The translations under genes and the position numbers were made by a program. A DNA stretch of 64,000 nt, taken from the NCBI RefSeq assembly GCF_000344785.1, contig NC_020506.1:930001-994000 (forward strand), given 5' to 3'. Positions 18,942 to 27,680 of the stretch are shown piece after piece. The notes under the pieces are model-generated. The model saw nothing but the letters and a program-made list of their open reading frames with translations. It did not search any database and was not told the DNA's origin. Positions within the stretch are counted from its first letter, which is position 1; every line of letters begins with the position of its first letter. The stretch comes from Corynebacterium callunae DSM 20147. GTDB taxonomy: Bacteria > Actinomycetota > Actinomycetes > Mycobacteriales > Mycobacteriaceae.

Positions 18942-19545
18942 CGTGCACTGAGTTTTGAGCCGCCGCCAAGCCGTTTTCTAGAATCAACATTACGGCTTCG
19001 GCGGCTAATTCTATGCCCGGCTGGGGGCCTTCAAATGGTTCCAAAACATAGTCGGGAACTGTCATTCCGGCAGGTGGACGCGAGATTCCAATGCGCACGC
19101 GTAGATAATCGCGGGTGCCAAGCTCAGCAGTGAGGGATTTCAGTCCATTATGGCCGTTTTCATTGCCGCCCTTTTTCAGGCGGACCTTGCCAGCTGGCAG
19201 ATCTAGTTCATCGTGCACCACAATGATGCGTTCCGCTGGAATGCCGAGCTTAGCTGCCAACGGTGCGACAGCTTCGCCGGAATTATTCATATAGGTGGTT
19301 GAGCGTAATGCCAGCGCACCCTGAGGCAGTTGAGTATAGGAAACCTTAAAGCCCCGGGCAGGGGCCAAGGGGTGCGGCGAGTGGGCGTCGATAAGCGTAT
19401 CTAGGCTGAGGTAGCCGACGTTGTGGCGGGTGTTGTGGTATTTGGCACCGGGGTTGCCGAGGCCGATAACCAGCCAATCTGCGGTTGGCAGGCTATCTGG
19501 CCCAAAAAATGTTTTGATTTTCGACAAAAAACTCACGGAACTCAT
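18934..19545 (-). CDS. pth: Peptidyl-tRNA hydrolase (first paralogue)
   Basis: 203 residues. Releases peptides from stalled peptidyl-tRNA. WLVIGLGNPGAKYHNTRHNVGY holds the catalytic His; MNNSGEAV, IVVHDELDLPAGKVRLKKGG (catalytic Asp) and NGHNGLKSL complete the site. The N-terminal extension of about 25 residues before the core is longer than in the second copy. The ATG at 19545 is preceded by AGGTTAAG; the frame continues upstream but that part covers the neighbouring gene. A second complete pth lies at 22562. Confidence 0.93.
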   Translation of the reverse strand: MSSVSFLSKIKTFFGPDSLPTADWLVIGLGNPGAKYHNTRHNVGYLSLDTLIDAHSPHPLAPARGFKVSYTQLPQGALALRSTTYMNNSGEAVAPLAAKLGIPAERIIVVHDELDLPAGKVRLKKGGNENGHNGLKSLTAELGTRDYLRVRIGISRPPAGMTVPDYVLEPFEGPQPGIELAAEAVMLILENGLAAAQNSVHAR

Positions 19546-19579
19546 CTTAACCTGTGCGCGCATCCCTATTATGGGCGCC

Positions 19580-20602
19580 ATGGATCTTCTGGAATCGCTG
19601 AACATTCCCGTGCTGGTTGCTCCGATGGCTGGCGGGCCGTCTACTCCGGCGCTGGTCAACGCTGCCGCTGCCGCTGGAACAATAGGGTTTTTGGCGGGTG
19701 GTACGCAGACTCTGGAGCAATTTAAGCAAGATTTAAGCCAGGTCACAGCGCCTTTTGGGGTTAATCTTTTTCAGCCGCAATTAGAAGAACCGGACCCAGC
19801 GGACCTTGCTCGGCTCAGTCAAATCTTAGCTCCCGAGTTTGAGAAATTTGATCTGGTTCAGCCATCAGTTAGCCCCGACCTCACAAATGGTTGGGCGGAA
19901 AAGTTTGAGGCAGCGCTGGCTGCGCAACCTGCAGTGATGTCTGCAACCTTTGGATGTTTTAGCGCGGCCGAGTTTCAGCAATTGCATGAGCGCAATATTG
20001 CAGCTTGGGTGACGGTAACCAACCCGGAGGATGCACTAATTGCCCAAGATGCGGGCGCCGATGCGCTGGTGGTGCAGGGGCCGAAGGCTGGTGGACACCG
20101 ATCTACCTGGTCAATCACTGAAGAGCCTGATAGCCGCAGTTTGGCGGAACTACTCCAGGCGGTGCGGAATGCGGGCGTGAAAATTCCGCTGATTGCCGCC
20201 GGCGGAATAATGAACGCCGCAGATGTGCGTGGCGCTTTGCAGGCGGGTGCGGTTGCGGTGTCTTGTGGCTCGGCGTTTTTGCTTTGCGACGAGGCCGGTA
20301 CGAGCACCTTCAATCGTTGGCTCCTTGCCCAGGCGACTGTTCTTGATCTTGAATCGGTAAGTTCTCGTGCTTTTTCGGGACGTTTTGCTAGGGGAGTGGC
20401 TACCCAATTTGCTCGAGATAATGAAGGGTTACCCCCGTTATACCCATACCTCAATAAAATGATCACACCATTGCGCGAGGCTGCTGCGGGGGTTGGGAAC
20501 TGGGAATATGCCTATTGCCTGGTCGGATCAGGGGTTCAGGGCATAGGTAGCGGATCTGCAAAACGGATACTTATGTCTTTGGCTCCTTCCGCTTTGCGTT
20601 AA
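19580..20602 (+). CDS. Nitronate monooxygenase-like flavoprotein
   Basis: 340 residues, an FMN-binding TIM barrel of the 2-nitropropane dioxygenase/NMO group. VLVAPMAGGPSTP at the N-terminus, the GADALVVQGPKAGGHR segment with the catalytic His, and the phosphate-binding IPLIAAGGIMNAADVRGAL are visible. The start at 19580 has no ribosome-binding site, but TATTAT at 19567-19572 is a good -10, so the mRNA is probably leaderless; ATG 19571 lies inside that -10. Divergent from pth with 34 bases between. Confidence 0.82.
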   Translation: MDLLESLNIPVLVAPMAGGPSTPALVNAAAAAGTIGFLAGGTQTLEQFKQDLSQVTAPFGVNLFQPQLEEPDPADLARLSQILAPEFEKFDLVQPSVSPDLTNGWAEKFEAALAAQPAVMSATFGCFSAAEFQQLHERNIAAWVTVTNPEDALIAQDAGADALVVQGPKAGGHRSTWSITEEPDSRSLAELLQAVRNAGVKIPLIAAGGIMNAADVRGALQAGAVAVSCGSAFLLCDEAGTSTFNRWLLAQATVLDLESVSSRAFSGRFARGVATQFARDNEGLPPLYPYLNKMITPLREAAAGVGNWEYAYCLVGSGVQGIGSGSAKRILMSLAPSALR

Positions 20603-20644
20603 TGTTGGGGGGATTGTTCTCATCTACCCACGAAGGACGTTTAA

Positions 20645-22087
20645 ATGACCCACAACCACAAGGACTGGAATCAGCGCATCGACGTTGCTGAGGACATGCT
20701 GCCCCTGATCGGACGCTTGCATCGAAACAACAATGTGGTGGTATCCGTATTCGGTCGCCTCCTTGTGAATGTCTCTGACATCGACATCATCAAATCCCAC
20801 CGCTACGCACGTCACATCATCTCCAAAGAACTTTCCCTGGAAGGCTCTTTGGAGATTTTGCGTGAATTGGTGACCATGGATCTTGGTACTGCCTCGATTG
20901 ACCTGGGACAGTTGGCTTATAACTTTGAGCAGTCTGAAGCTACTGAGCTGCGCGCATTCCTCGAAGCAGAACTCGCACCGGTTATCGGAGCTGACTCTGA
21001 AAGCTCACATACCGATGTGGTGCTTTATGGCTTTGGTCGCATCGGACGTCTCTTGGCCCGCATCATGGTTTCCCGTGAGGCACTTTATGGTGGTGCACGT
21101 TTGCGTGCGATTGTGGTTCGCAAAAATGGTGAAGAGGATCTGGTTAAGCGTGCATCTTTGCTGCGCCGCGATTCCGTGCATGGTGCTTTTGATGGCACTA
21201 TCACCACGGATCATGAGAACAACATTATCTGGGCCAATGGCACTCCTATCCAGGTCATTTACTCCAATGACCCAGCTACCGTGGATTACACCGCCTATGG
21301 CATCAACGACGCAGTAGTGGTTGATAACACCGGCCGCTGGCGTGACCGCGAAGGCCTTTCCCAGCACCTGCAGGCAAAGGGTGTTGCCAAGGTTGTGCTT
21401 ACGGCTCCAGGCAAGGGCGATCTGAAGAATATTGTGTATGGCATTAACCACGATGACATCACTCCGGAAGATCAGATTGTTACCGCAGCATCTTGTACCA
21501 CCAACGCGATCACCCCAGTGTTGAAGGTGGTCAATGATCGTTATGGTGTGGAATTTGGCCATGTGGAGACCGTGCACTCCTTCACCAATGACCAAAACCT
21601 CATTGATAACTTCCACAAGGGTTCCCGCCGTGGCCGCGCCGCAGGCCTAAACATGGTGCTTACCGAGACCGGAGCTGCAAAGGCAGTTGCTAAGGCGCTT
21701 CCGGAACTTGAGGGTAAGCTCACCGGTAATGCTATCCGCGTTCCCACTCCAGATGTATCCATGGCTGTGCTGAACCTGACTCTGAATCAGGAAGTGGAGC
21801 GCGATGAGGTTAATGAATTCCTGCGTCGTGTTTCCCTGCACTCCAATTTGCGCCAGCAGATTGATTGGATCTGTTCTCCTGAGGTGGTTTCCACTGACTT
21901 TGTGGGCACCACCCATGCTGGCATTGTTGATGGCCTAGCTACCATTGCCACCGGCCGCCACCTGGTACTTTATGTGTGGTACGACAATGAGTTTGGTTAC
22001 TCCAACCAGGTTGTCCGCATTGTGGAGGAAATTGCCGGAGTACGTCCACGCGTTTACCCCGAGCGAGCTCTCCCAGTTAGCCTTTAA
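20645..22087 (+). CDS. gapB: Glyceraldehyde-3-phosphate dehydrogenase, long GapB type
   Basis: 480 residues, about 140 longer than glycolytic GapA because of an N-terminal helical extension of roughly 125 residues. The Rossmann motif VVLYGFGRIGRLLARIM follows, then the catalytic ASCTTNAITP (Cys near 284), and NEFGYSNQV near the end. In C. glutamicum the equivalent enzyme is NADP-preferring and works in gluconeogenesis. RBS GAAGGACG. Stands alone between the NMO-like gene and the Cys4 pair. Confidence 0.93.
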   Translation: MTHNHKDWNQRIDVAEDMLPLIGRLHRNNNVVVSVFGRLLVNVSDIDIIKSHRYARHIISKELSLEGSLEILRELVTMDLGTASIDLGQLAYNFEQSEATELRAFLEAELAPVIGADSESSHTDVVLYGFGRIGRLLARIMVSREALYGGARLRAIVVRKNGEEDLVKRASLLRRDSVHGAFDGTITTDHENNIIWANGTPIQVIYSNDPATVDYTAYGINDAVVVDNTGRWRDREGLSQHLQAKGVAKVVLTAPGKGDLKNIVYGINHDDITPEDQIVTAASCTTNAITPVLKVVNDRYGVEFGHVETVHSFTNDQNLIDNFHKGSRRGRAAGLNMVLTETGAAKAVAKALPELEGKLTGNAIRVPTPDVSMAVLNLTLNQEVERDEVNEFLRRVSLHSNLRQQIDWICSPEVVSTDFVGTTHAGIVDGLATIATGRHLVLYVWYDNEFGYSNQVVRIVEEIAGVRPRVYPERALPVSL

Positions 22088-22100
22088 GACTTAAGGGATG

Positions 22101-22157
22101 CCCTAAACTTTTGGAAAACTTTAGGTAACCCAAGCCTAAAGAGACTAGAGTTTAGGG
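22101..22157. promoter_or_regulatory. Two nested inverted repeats before the Cys4 gene pair
   Basis: Outer arms CCCTAAAC (22101-22108) and GTTTAGGG (22150-22157) enclose inner arms CTTTAGG (22119-22125) and CCTAAAG (22135-22141). The arms can also pair in the alternative order. The block ends one base before the ATG at 22159 and includes TAGAGT (22146-22151), a possible -10 for a leaderless mRNA. Either a repressor operator or an RNA switch. Confidence 0.5.
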
Positions 22158-22158
22158 T

Positions 22159-22362
22159 ATGAGTAAGCGTACAAAGGTGAGCGCTTCACGTGTAAAAGTC
22201 ACCCATAATCCGCTGGGCATCAAGGTTAAATCAACCTGCTGTCGCAAAACCCCGCGGTGTACTGGATGCCCAGTGGTTTATACCCGCTTGTTGCGCTCTG
22301 GAGTCTTGGAAAATGACGATGCTGATTTACCACGGCGTCTTAAAGAAGCCCGTCGTAAATAA
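22159..22362 (+). CDS. Small Cys4 (zinc-knuckle-like) basic protein, copy 1
   Basis: 67 residues, very basic. Four cysteines are arranged CCRKTPRCTGC (C-C-x5-C-x2-C) in the centre, which suggests a metal-binding knuckle; the C-terminus is a charged helix. No known function can be assigned. No ribosome-binding site precedes the ATG, in line with a leaderless transcript. Nine bases separate it from a second, related gene. Confidence 0.7.
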   Translation: MSKRTKVSASRVKVTHNPLGIKVKSTCCRKTPRCTGCPVVYTRLLRSGVLENDDADLPRRLKEARRK

Positions 22363-22371
22363 GGCCATGAC

Positions 22372-22557
22372 ATGGGCAATAAGGCACTGAAAGTGCGCAA
22401 GAAGCTGGAATCGGGCAAGGTGAAAAAGAAGTGCTGTCGCGATAATCCGCGCTGTTCTTCTTGCCCAACCGTGGCGCACCGCCTGCGTAAAGAGCAGGCG
22501 CTGACCTTAGATGATGCCGCGCTACTTAAAGCTCTTAAGCACGCGCGACGCTGGTAG
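22372..22557 (+). CDS. Small Cys4 (zinc-knuckle-like) basic protein, copy 2
   Basis: 61 residues with the same core, CCRDNPRCSSC, followed by PTVAHRLRKEQALTLDDAALL, which parallels CPVVYTRLLRSG in copy 1. The two appear to be tandem paralogues, co-transcribed. Basic character would allow nucleic-acid binding; this is a guess from charge only. The stop is four bases before the convergent pth gene end. Confidence 0.7.
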   Translation: MGNKALKVRKKLESGKVKKKCCRDNPRCSSCPTVAHRLRKEQALTLDDAALLKALKHARRW

Positions 22558-22561
22558 CGCC

Positions 22562-23092
22562 TTAACCTTTGAGGTGCTTTTCGACGAGATCCGCGGCGTC
22601 AGCAGCCATAATTGGGATATCTGCCAGTTCCTGTTTGCTAAAAGGCTTTAGTACATAACTGGCGGGATCCATGCGTCCTGGAGGGCGCCCGATTCCCACG
22701 CTGAGTTTAAAATATTCCTTGGTGCCTAAGGATTTGGTGGTGGATTTGAGCCCATTGTGGCCATGATCCCCGCCACCTTTGCGCAGCTTAATCACTCCGA
22801 AGTCTTGTTCCAATTCGTCATGGGCAACGATAATGCTTTCGGGTGGAATCTTAAAGAAGTCACACAATGCCCTAATTGGGGTTCCTGAAAGGTTCATGAA
22901 GCTACGTGGTTTTGCCAAGATCATGCCTGGCAGCTGCGCTATTTCCGTATTGGAGCGCTTGTGCACGCTAAAACTTGCGTAGTTTCGAGAAGCCAGTTCT
23001 TCTACAACCTCAAAGCCAATATTGTGGCGGGTTCCAACATATTTGGAGCCGGGATTGCCAAGTCCTACAACTAACAGCGGGGAGTCATTCAC
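22562..23092 (-). CDS. pth: Peptidyl-tRNA hydrolase (second paralogue)
   Basis: 176 residues, canonical short Pth. LLVVGLGNPGSKYVGTRHNIGF with the catalytic His, IIVAHDELEQDFGVIKLRKGGG and HNGLKS are all present. The start is taken as GTG at 23092, giving the family N-terminus; AGGAG is only two bases away, so an upstream start (ATG at 23143) cannot be excluded. It follows rplY on the same strand, the usual rplY-pth partnership, but a strong terminator lies between them. Confidence 0.9.
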   Translation of the reverse strand: MNDSPLLVVGLGNPGSKYVGTRHNIGFEVVEELASRNYASFSVHKRSNTEIAQLPGMILAKPRSFMNLSGTPIRALCDFFKIPPESIIVAHDELEQDFGVIKLRKGGGDHGHNGLKSTTKSLGTKEYFKLSVGIGRPPGRMDPASYVLKPFSKQELADIPIMAADAADLVEKHLKG

Positions 23093-23124
23093 AACTCCTA
23101 TCCAACCATGTTGGTAGGAGATGC

Positions 23125-23203
23125 AAAAAAACGAGTTCCTCACTTCTTCTCAAACCTGGTGATTGTGCACTATCACCAGCAGAGTAGGGGAGTGAGGAAC
23201 TCG
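23125..23203 (-). terminator. Nested double-hairpin terminator after rplY
   Basis: Outer stem CGAGTTCCTCACT (23132-23144) pairs perfectly with 23191-23203. Inside it CTGGTGAT (23156-23163) pairs with ATCACCAG (23172-23179) around GTGCAC. On the minus strand the outer stem is followed by seven T (23125-23131). It begins 18 bases after the rplY stop. Confidence 0.8.
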
Positions 23204-23220
23204 CCTTAGAAAGCAGAGTC

Positions 23221-23832
23221 TTACTCGGACTCGGTTGCCTCAGCCTCAGCTTCAGCCTCGGTGCCCTCTTCTTCGGTCTCTTCGACCTCAGGGTAAACAA
23301 CGTTTGCGATCAGGGTCTCTGGATCCTCAACGAGGGTGGTGTCCTCATCAAGCTTGATGTCGCCAGCGGTGATCTGAGCGCCGAACTCAAGGCCCTCAAC
23401 GGTAACCTTGAACTCTTCAGGGATGGAGAGAACGTCAGCCTCAACCTTGATGGTGTCAGCATCCTGAACAACCATGGTGCCTGGAGCTGGCTCGCCCTCG
23501 ACGATAACTGGAACGTCAACCTCAACCTTTTCGCCGCGCTTGATGGCGAGCAGGTCAATGTGGTCGATGTTGAAGGTCAAAACGTTCTGGTCGATGTGCT
23601 TGATCATGGTGAGGTGCTTTTCGCCCTCGATGTCGAGTTGCAGAACTGCGTTGACGCCGTGGTTACGGACCAATGCAGCGAAGGTGCGGTGATCAACGGT
23701 GATGTGCAGGTTGGACTCAACGTCTGCGCCGTAAACAACTGCAGGAACCTGGCCGGCAACGCGGGCGCGACGAGCGGAACCCTTGCCGAACTCGGTGCGT
23801 ACAGCAGCCTCGATGGTTTCGTACTTAGCCAT
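23221..23832 (-). CDS. rplY: 50S ribosomal protein bL25, CTC form
   Basis: 203 residues: an N-terminal L25 domain that binds 5S rRNA (about 1-95), a C-terminal TL5/CTC beta domain, and an acidic tail of Glu/Ala repeats from about 180. EFGKGSARRARVAGQVPAVVYG is the diagnostic N-terminal block. RBS AGGAGAATCC. Followed by an unusual nested terminator and then pth. Confidence 0.95.
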   Translation of the reverse strand: MAKYETIEAAVRTEFGKGSARRARVAGQVPAVVYGADVESNLHITVDHRTFAALVRNHGVNAVLQLDIEGEKHLTMIKHIDQNVLTFNIDHIDLLAIKRGEKVEVDVPVIVEGEPAPGTMVVQDADTIKVEADVLSIPEEFKVTVEGLEFGAQITAGDIKLDEDTTLVEDPETLIANVVYPEVEETEEEGTEAEAEAEATESE

Positions 23833-24124
23833 GTGGGATTCTCCTAATGGTTTTGGATGAATACTCGGCCGCGAAATCAGAAAAAGCCCGCGACCGACTC
23901 GAATGTCTTGGTCGAGTCTTCGCAGGCAGAAGCCTAAAATTTAGGCCCAAATGAAGTCTAGATCGCGTCGATAACGGTAAATTATTGCTAATTTGCCCTC
24001 GCCGAGACCTAAACAATCTAGCATGCACCACGGCACTCTTCCAAAAATTCAAGCATAATGGCGGAAGAAAAGTTAGTCCGATCACAGCAGAGGGATCTAG
24101 GTAATCGCTCGTTTAACGCATGAC

Positions 24125-24481
24125 ATGGTTTTTATTAATCTTCCAGTTTCTGACCTAGCAGATTCTAAGCGCTTTTATGCAGGTCTTGGCTTCACAGAAA
24201 ACCTCATCTTCCGTGATGATCACACCGCTTCCTTCGAAGTCAGCGATGCCATTGTCATCATGCTGCTGGAGACCGAGCGTTTCCAAGGTTTCACAGAGCG
24301 TCCCGTGATTGAGAAGAACGGCCCCCGCGAAGTCCTTAACTGCCTCTCCGTGAGTTCCCCTGAAGATGCCGATGAGCTGGTGCGTCGTGCTCAGGAATTT
24401 GGCGGTACCGTCACCCGTGAACTAGCTGCCGAAGGCCCAATGTATGGCGGTGCTTTTGATGATCCAGATGGCCACGGCTGA
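24125..24481 (+). CDS. VOC/glyoxalase-fold protein, C-terminally truncated
   Basis: 118 residues. MVFINLPVSDLADSKRFYAGLGF is the opening strand of a vicinal-oxygen-chelate domain; the later FGGTVTRELAAEGPMYGGAFDDPDGHG is the usual final hairpin. Relatives continue after DPDGH with a last strand of about a dozen residues (V-W-E-V type) that carries a metal-ligand glutamate; here a stop follows immediately and no frame restores it. The protein therefore probably lacks its last strand. It overlaps the antisense end of the AlkD-like gene. Confidence 0.7.
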   Translation: MVFINLPVSDLADSKRFYAGLGFTENLIFRDDHTASFEVSDAIVIMLLETERFQGFTERPVIEKNGPREVLNCLSVSSPEDADELVRRAQEFGGTVTRELAAEGPMYGGAFDDPDGHG

Positions 24482-25119
24482 GATGCAGGCTGGTCAATAA
24501 GCCTTAAAGCTTCTCGACGACTCAACGCAGCCAAGTCAGTAGCGGCAGCGAAGGCGCGAACCCAGGAGGGATCGTGCCTTGAGAGATCGCGTAATGCCCA
24601 ACCAATGGCCTTGTTAATAAAAAATTCTGTGGAGCCAAGGTTGCGTTCAATGATCCAAGCCAGCAGGGCAGTATCGGTATTTTTCTTGCGTCCCAGCTGG
24701 TGAATGATCGCAACTCGGCGTACCCACAGGTTGTCGTCGACAGCCCATTCCCGCATGGCTATGTCATCGTGGTTTGCGCCGATGGGCTTTGCTAGCGCAT
24801 CTACGGTATCCCACCAGGATTTGCTCTGGATAAGGGCTTTGGCAAATTCTAAATCGCTGATGCCAACCCGGCGGATATGATCGCAGGCTGCGTATTGATA
24901 CTCCCGTTCTGGGGCACTAAAACAGTCCTGCACAAAGTCTTGGTCAAGGGTTTTCATCTCGCGCAACAGTGGTTTATATGCTTCTTTGCGTGCAGCGGAG
25001 GAAATGCCTAAAAAAGAAAACTGATCCCGCATATATGCTGCCATTCCGGCAGCACGAGCGGGATCAGCCAAAGGCTCTAATGCCTGCCGGACGCGGATGA
25101 AGGCGTCCGATTCAGTCAT
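24391..25119 (-). CDS. DNA alkylation repair (AlkD-like HEAT-repeat) protein with aberrant C-terminus
   Basis: 242 residues. Helical repeats such as MRDQFSFLGISSAARKEAYKPLL, SKSWWDTVDALAKPIGA and LWVRRVAIIHQL match the AlkD/AlkC-like DNA glycosylase fold, which excises N3- and N7-alkylpurines. After ALRLI the frame has no stop and runs about 30 codons antisense through the truncated VOC gene. The start at 25119 is four bases after the prs stop, so it is probably co-transcribed with glmU-prs; ATG 25140 is an alternative that overlaps prs. Confidence 0.75.
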   Translation of the reverse strand: MTESDAFIRVRQALEPLADPARAAGMAAYMRDQFSFLGISSAARKEAYKPLLREMKTLDQDFVQDCFSAPEREYQYAACDHIRRVGISDLEFAKALIQSKSWWDTVDALAKPIGANHDDIAMREWAVDDNLWVRRVAIIHQLGRKKNTDTALLAWIIERNLGSTEFFINKAIGWALRDLSRHDPSWVRAFAAATDLAALSRREALRLIDQPASQPWPSGSSKAPPYIGPSAASSRVTVPPNS

Positions 25120-25123
25120 GAGC

Positions 25124-26101
25124 TTATGCTTCACCTTCAAAGAGGGTGGTCACAGAACCATTTTCGAAGATCTCGTTGATGGTACGAGCCAGCAAAGGTG
25201 CAATGGACAACACAGTGAGGTTGCTCCAGCCTTCGGTGGACTGTGGCAAGGTGTCGGTGGTGATAACTTCTTCAGCACCACAATCAGAAAGACGCTGACG
25301 TGCAGGGTCAGAAAAAACACCGTGGGTACAAGCAATAACAACTGACTTTGCGCCAGCCTTCTTCAAGACGCCAACTGCACCAGCAATGGTTCCACCAGTG
25401 TCAATCATGTCGTCGAGAAGCACACAATCCTTGCCCGCAACGTCGCCGACCACGCGGTTGGAGACAACCTGGTTAGCAACCTCGGTGGAGCGAGTCTTGT
25501 GGACGAAGGCCATGGGCGCATCGCCCAGGATATTTGCCCACTTCTCAGCGACCTTCACACGACCTGCGTCAGGGGAAACAACGCAGATATTATCCAGGTT
25601 GTAGTGCTCCTTGATGTAATCAGTCAGGATCGGCATGGCATGCATGTGATCAACTGGGCCATCAAAGAAGCCCTGAATCTGGTCGGTGTGCAAGTCAACG
25701 GAGACAATGCGATCAGCACCAGCGGTGAGCATGAGGTCTGCGATCAAACGAGCAGAAATTGGCTCACGGCCACGGTGCTTCTTGTCCTGACGTGCATAAG
25801 GGTAGAAAGGCAAAATCGCGGTAATTCGCTTTGCAGATCCACGCTTGAGGGCGTCGATCATCAGCAGCTGCTCCATGAGCCACTTGTTTAGTGGCTGGGT
25901 GTGGGACTGCAAAACAAAGCAATCTGAGCCACGAACGGACTCTTCAAAGCGGACGTAGATTTCGCCATTGGCAAAATCACGCGCGGTCATAGGAGTTACT
26001 TCAACACCTAGTTCGCTTGCTACGGCCTCTGCTAGCTCTGGGTGTGCTCGACCCGAGAAAAGCATGAGGTTCTTATTATTTTCTTTCCAGTGAGCAGTCA
26101 T
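25124..26101 (-). CDS. prs: Ribose-phosphate pyrophosphokinase
   Basis: 325 residues. Makes PRPP from ribose-5-phosphate and ATP for nucleotide, His and Trp synthesis. Motifs: FANGEIYVRFEESVRGSD, YARQDKKHRGREPISARL, the PRPP loop in DDMIDTGGTIAGA and the flexible loop near CVVSPDAGRVKVAE. Eleven bases downstream of glmU, a pairing common in Actinobacteria and beyond. Confidence 0.97.
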   Translation of the reverse strand: MTAHWKENNKNLMLFSGRAHPELAEAVASELGVEVTPMTARDFANGEIYVRFEESVRGSDCFVLQSHTQPLNKWLMEQLLMIDALKRGSAKRITAILPFYPYARQDKKHRGREPISARLIADLMLTAGADRIVSVDLHTDQIQGFFDGPVDHMHAMPILTDYIKEHYNLDNICVVSPDAGRVKVAEKWANILGDAPMAFVHKTRSTEVANQVVSNRVVGDVAGKDCVLLDDMIDTGGTIAGAVGVLKKAGAKSVVIACTHGVFSDPARQRLSDCGAEEVITTDTLPQSTEGWSNLTVLSIAPLLARTINEIFENGSVTTLFEGEA

Positions 26102-26112
26102 GGTGAGTCTGC

Positions 26113-27570
26113 TTAGCCTTCCTGGTTGAGGGACTTTTGTGCTGCTTCTGCGGCATCAGCTGCAGCAGTTCCCGGGCGCTTCTTTTGCACCCAGCCTTCG
26201 ATGTTTCGCTGGCGTCCGCCGGACACGGCAAGGGCTCCCGGTGGAACATCGTCTTTAATTACTGTACCGGCTCCAGAATACGCACCATCACCCACGGTCA
26301 CTGGAGCGATAAACATGGTGTCAGAACCGGTGCGAACATGACTGCCGATGGTGGTGTGGTGCTTGTTCACACCGTCATAGTTTACGAAGACAGAAGAAGC
26401 ACCAATATTAGTTTCTTCGCCGATGGTGGCATCGCCAACATAGGTCAAGTGAGGCACCTTGGAACCGCGTCCGATGGTGGCCTTCTTGGTTTCCACAAAG
26501 CCACCTAGCTTGCCTTCTGCCCCCAGAGAAGTTCCGGGCCGAATGTAGGTGAAGGGACCGACCGTGGCATTTTCACCAATGCTGGAATCGGAACCGTGGG
26601 TGCGGATCACGGATGCACCATCAGCAACGGTCATGTTGCTCAGGGTGGTATCAGGACCAAGTTCTACGCGGTCACCGATAACCGTATTGCCCTTGAGCTG
26701 GGTGCCTGGGTTGATAATCACATCGCGGCCAACCTTGACAGCAACATCAATCCAAGTGGTTGCTGGATCAATGATGGTAGCGCCACCGCGCATAGCTGCT
26801 TCAACAGTGCGTCGATTAAGCTCCGCGCCTGCTTCGGCTAACTGGACACGGTCATTTACACCAGCCAACTCGCGGGCATCAGCGGCGGTGTGAGCACGCA
26901 CTGGATGTCCCTCGGAACGTGCAATGCCCAAGACGTCTGTTAGATAGAGCTCGCCTTGGGCATTGTCGGATTTAAGCTGGGAGAGTGCATTGCGCAGGAT
27001 TGCGGCGTCGAAAGCAAAAACGCCGGAGTTGACCTCGGTGATGGCGCGCTCTGCCTCGGAAGCATCTTTTTGCTCAACGATGGCGGTAACTTCGCCTTCC
27101 TCATTGCGCACAATGCGGCCATAGCCGGTTGGGTCATCTAGGTGCATGGTGAGCACGGTGACCGCGGTTGGAACGTTGGTATGTGCTTCCAAGAGCGCAG
27201 CAAGAGTATCCGCAGTGAGCAGGGGAACGTCACCATTGGTAACGATGATGGTTCCCTCAAAGCCTTCCAATTGGTCCATGGCACACTGAACTGCGTGGCC
27301 GGTGCCGTTTTGCTCTGCCTGAATAGCGGTGCGCACCTCGCGGCCAAGTTCTTCTGCAACTGCAATTACGGCAGGGCCAACTTGATCGCGACCGTGGCCA
27401 ATAACTGCCACGATGTGCTGTGGGTTTAGGCCAGCTGCGGCATGCAAGCTGTGGGAAAGTAGGCTACGACCGCCGATACTATGCAAGGTCTTCTGGAGAT
27501 CTGACTTCATTCGGGTTCCAGCACCGGCTGCCAGTACAACAACCGCGCTGGCGGAATCACTTGCGCTCAA
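26113..27570 (-). CDS. glmU: Bifunctional GlmU (GlcNAc-1-P uridyltransferase / GlcN-1-P acetyltransferase)
   Basis: 485 residues. N-terminal nucleotidyltransferase domain (1-230) with [18 protein letters not shown] and [17 protein letters not shown]-terminal left-handed beta-helix (about 255-460) with hexapeptide repeats such as [16 protein letters not shown] and [18 protein letters not shown]. Produces UDP-GlcNAc for peptidoglycan. Start is TTG at 27570, with AAGGA twelve bases upstream; no better start is in frame. First gene of glmU-prs-alkD-like. Confidence 0.96.
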   Translation of the reverse strand: MSASDSASAVVVLAAGAGTRMKSDLQKTLHSIGGRSLLSHSLHAAAGLNPQHIVAVIGHGRDQVGPAVIAVAEELGREVRTAIQAEQNGTGHAVQCAMDQLEGFEGTIIVTNGDVPLLTADTLAALLEAHTNVPTAVTVLTMHLDDPTGYGRIVRNEEGEVTAIVEQKDASEAERAITEVNSGVFAFDAAILRNALSQLKSDNAQGELYLTDVLGIARSEGHPVRAHTAADARELAGVNDRVQLAEAGAELNRRTVEAAMRGGATIIDPATTWIDVAVKVGRDVIINPGTQLKGNTVIGDRVELGPDTTLSNMTVADGASVIRTHGSDSSIGENATVGPFTYIRPGTSLGAEGKLGGFVETKKATIGRGSKVPHLTYVGDATIGEETNIGASSVFVNYDGVNKHHTTIGSHVRTGSDTMFIAPVTVGDGAYSGAGTVIKDDVPPGALAVSGGRQRNIEGWVQKKRPGTAAADAAEAAQKSLNQEG

Positions 27571-27680
27571 GATGGTCTCAAATCCTTATTTGCTAGGGCA
27601 CATTTACTTAACACAGCATAGTGCCCACAGCGCCTTCACTGTCTTTTTCGGGGCTAAAGTTTCCTAAACCCGGGAAATAT

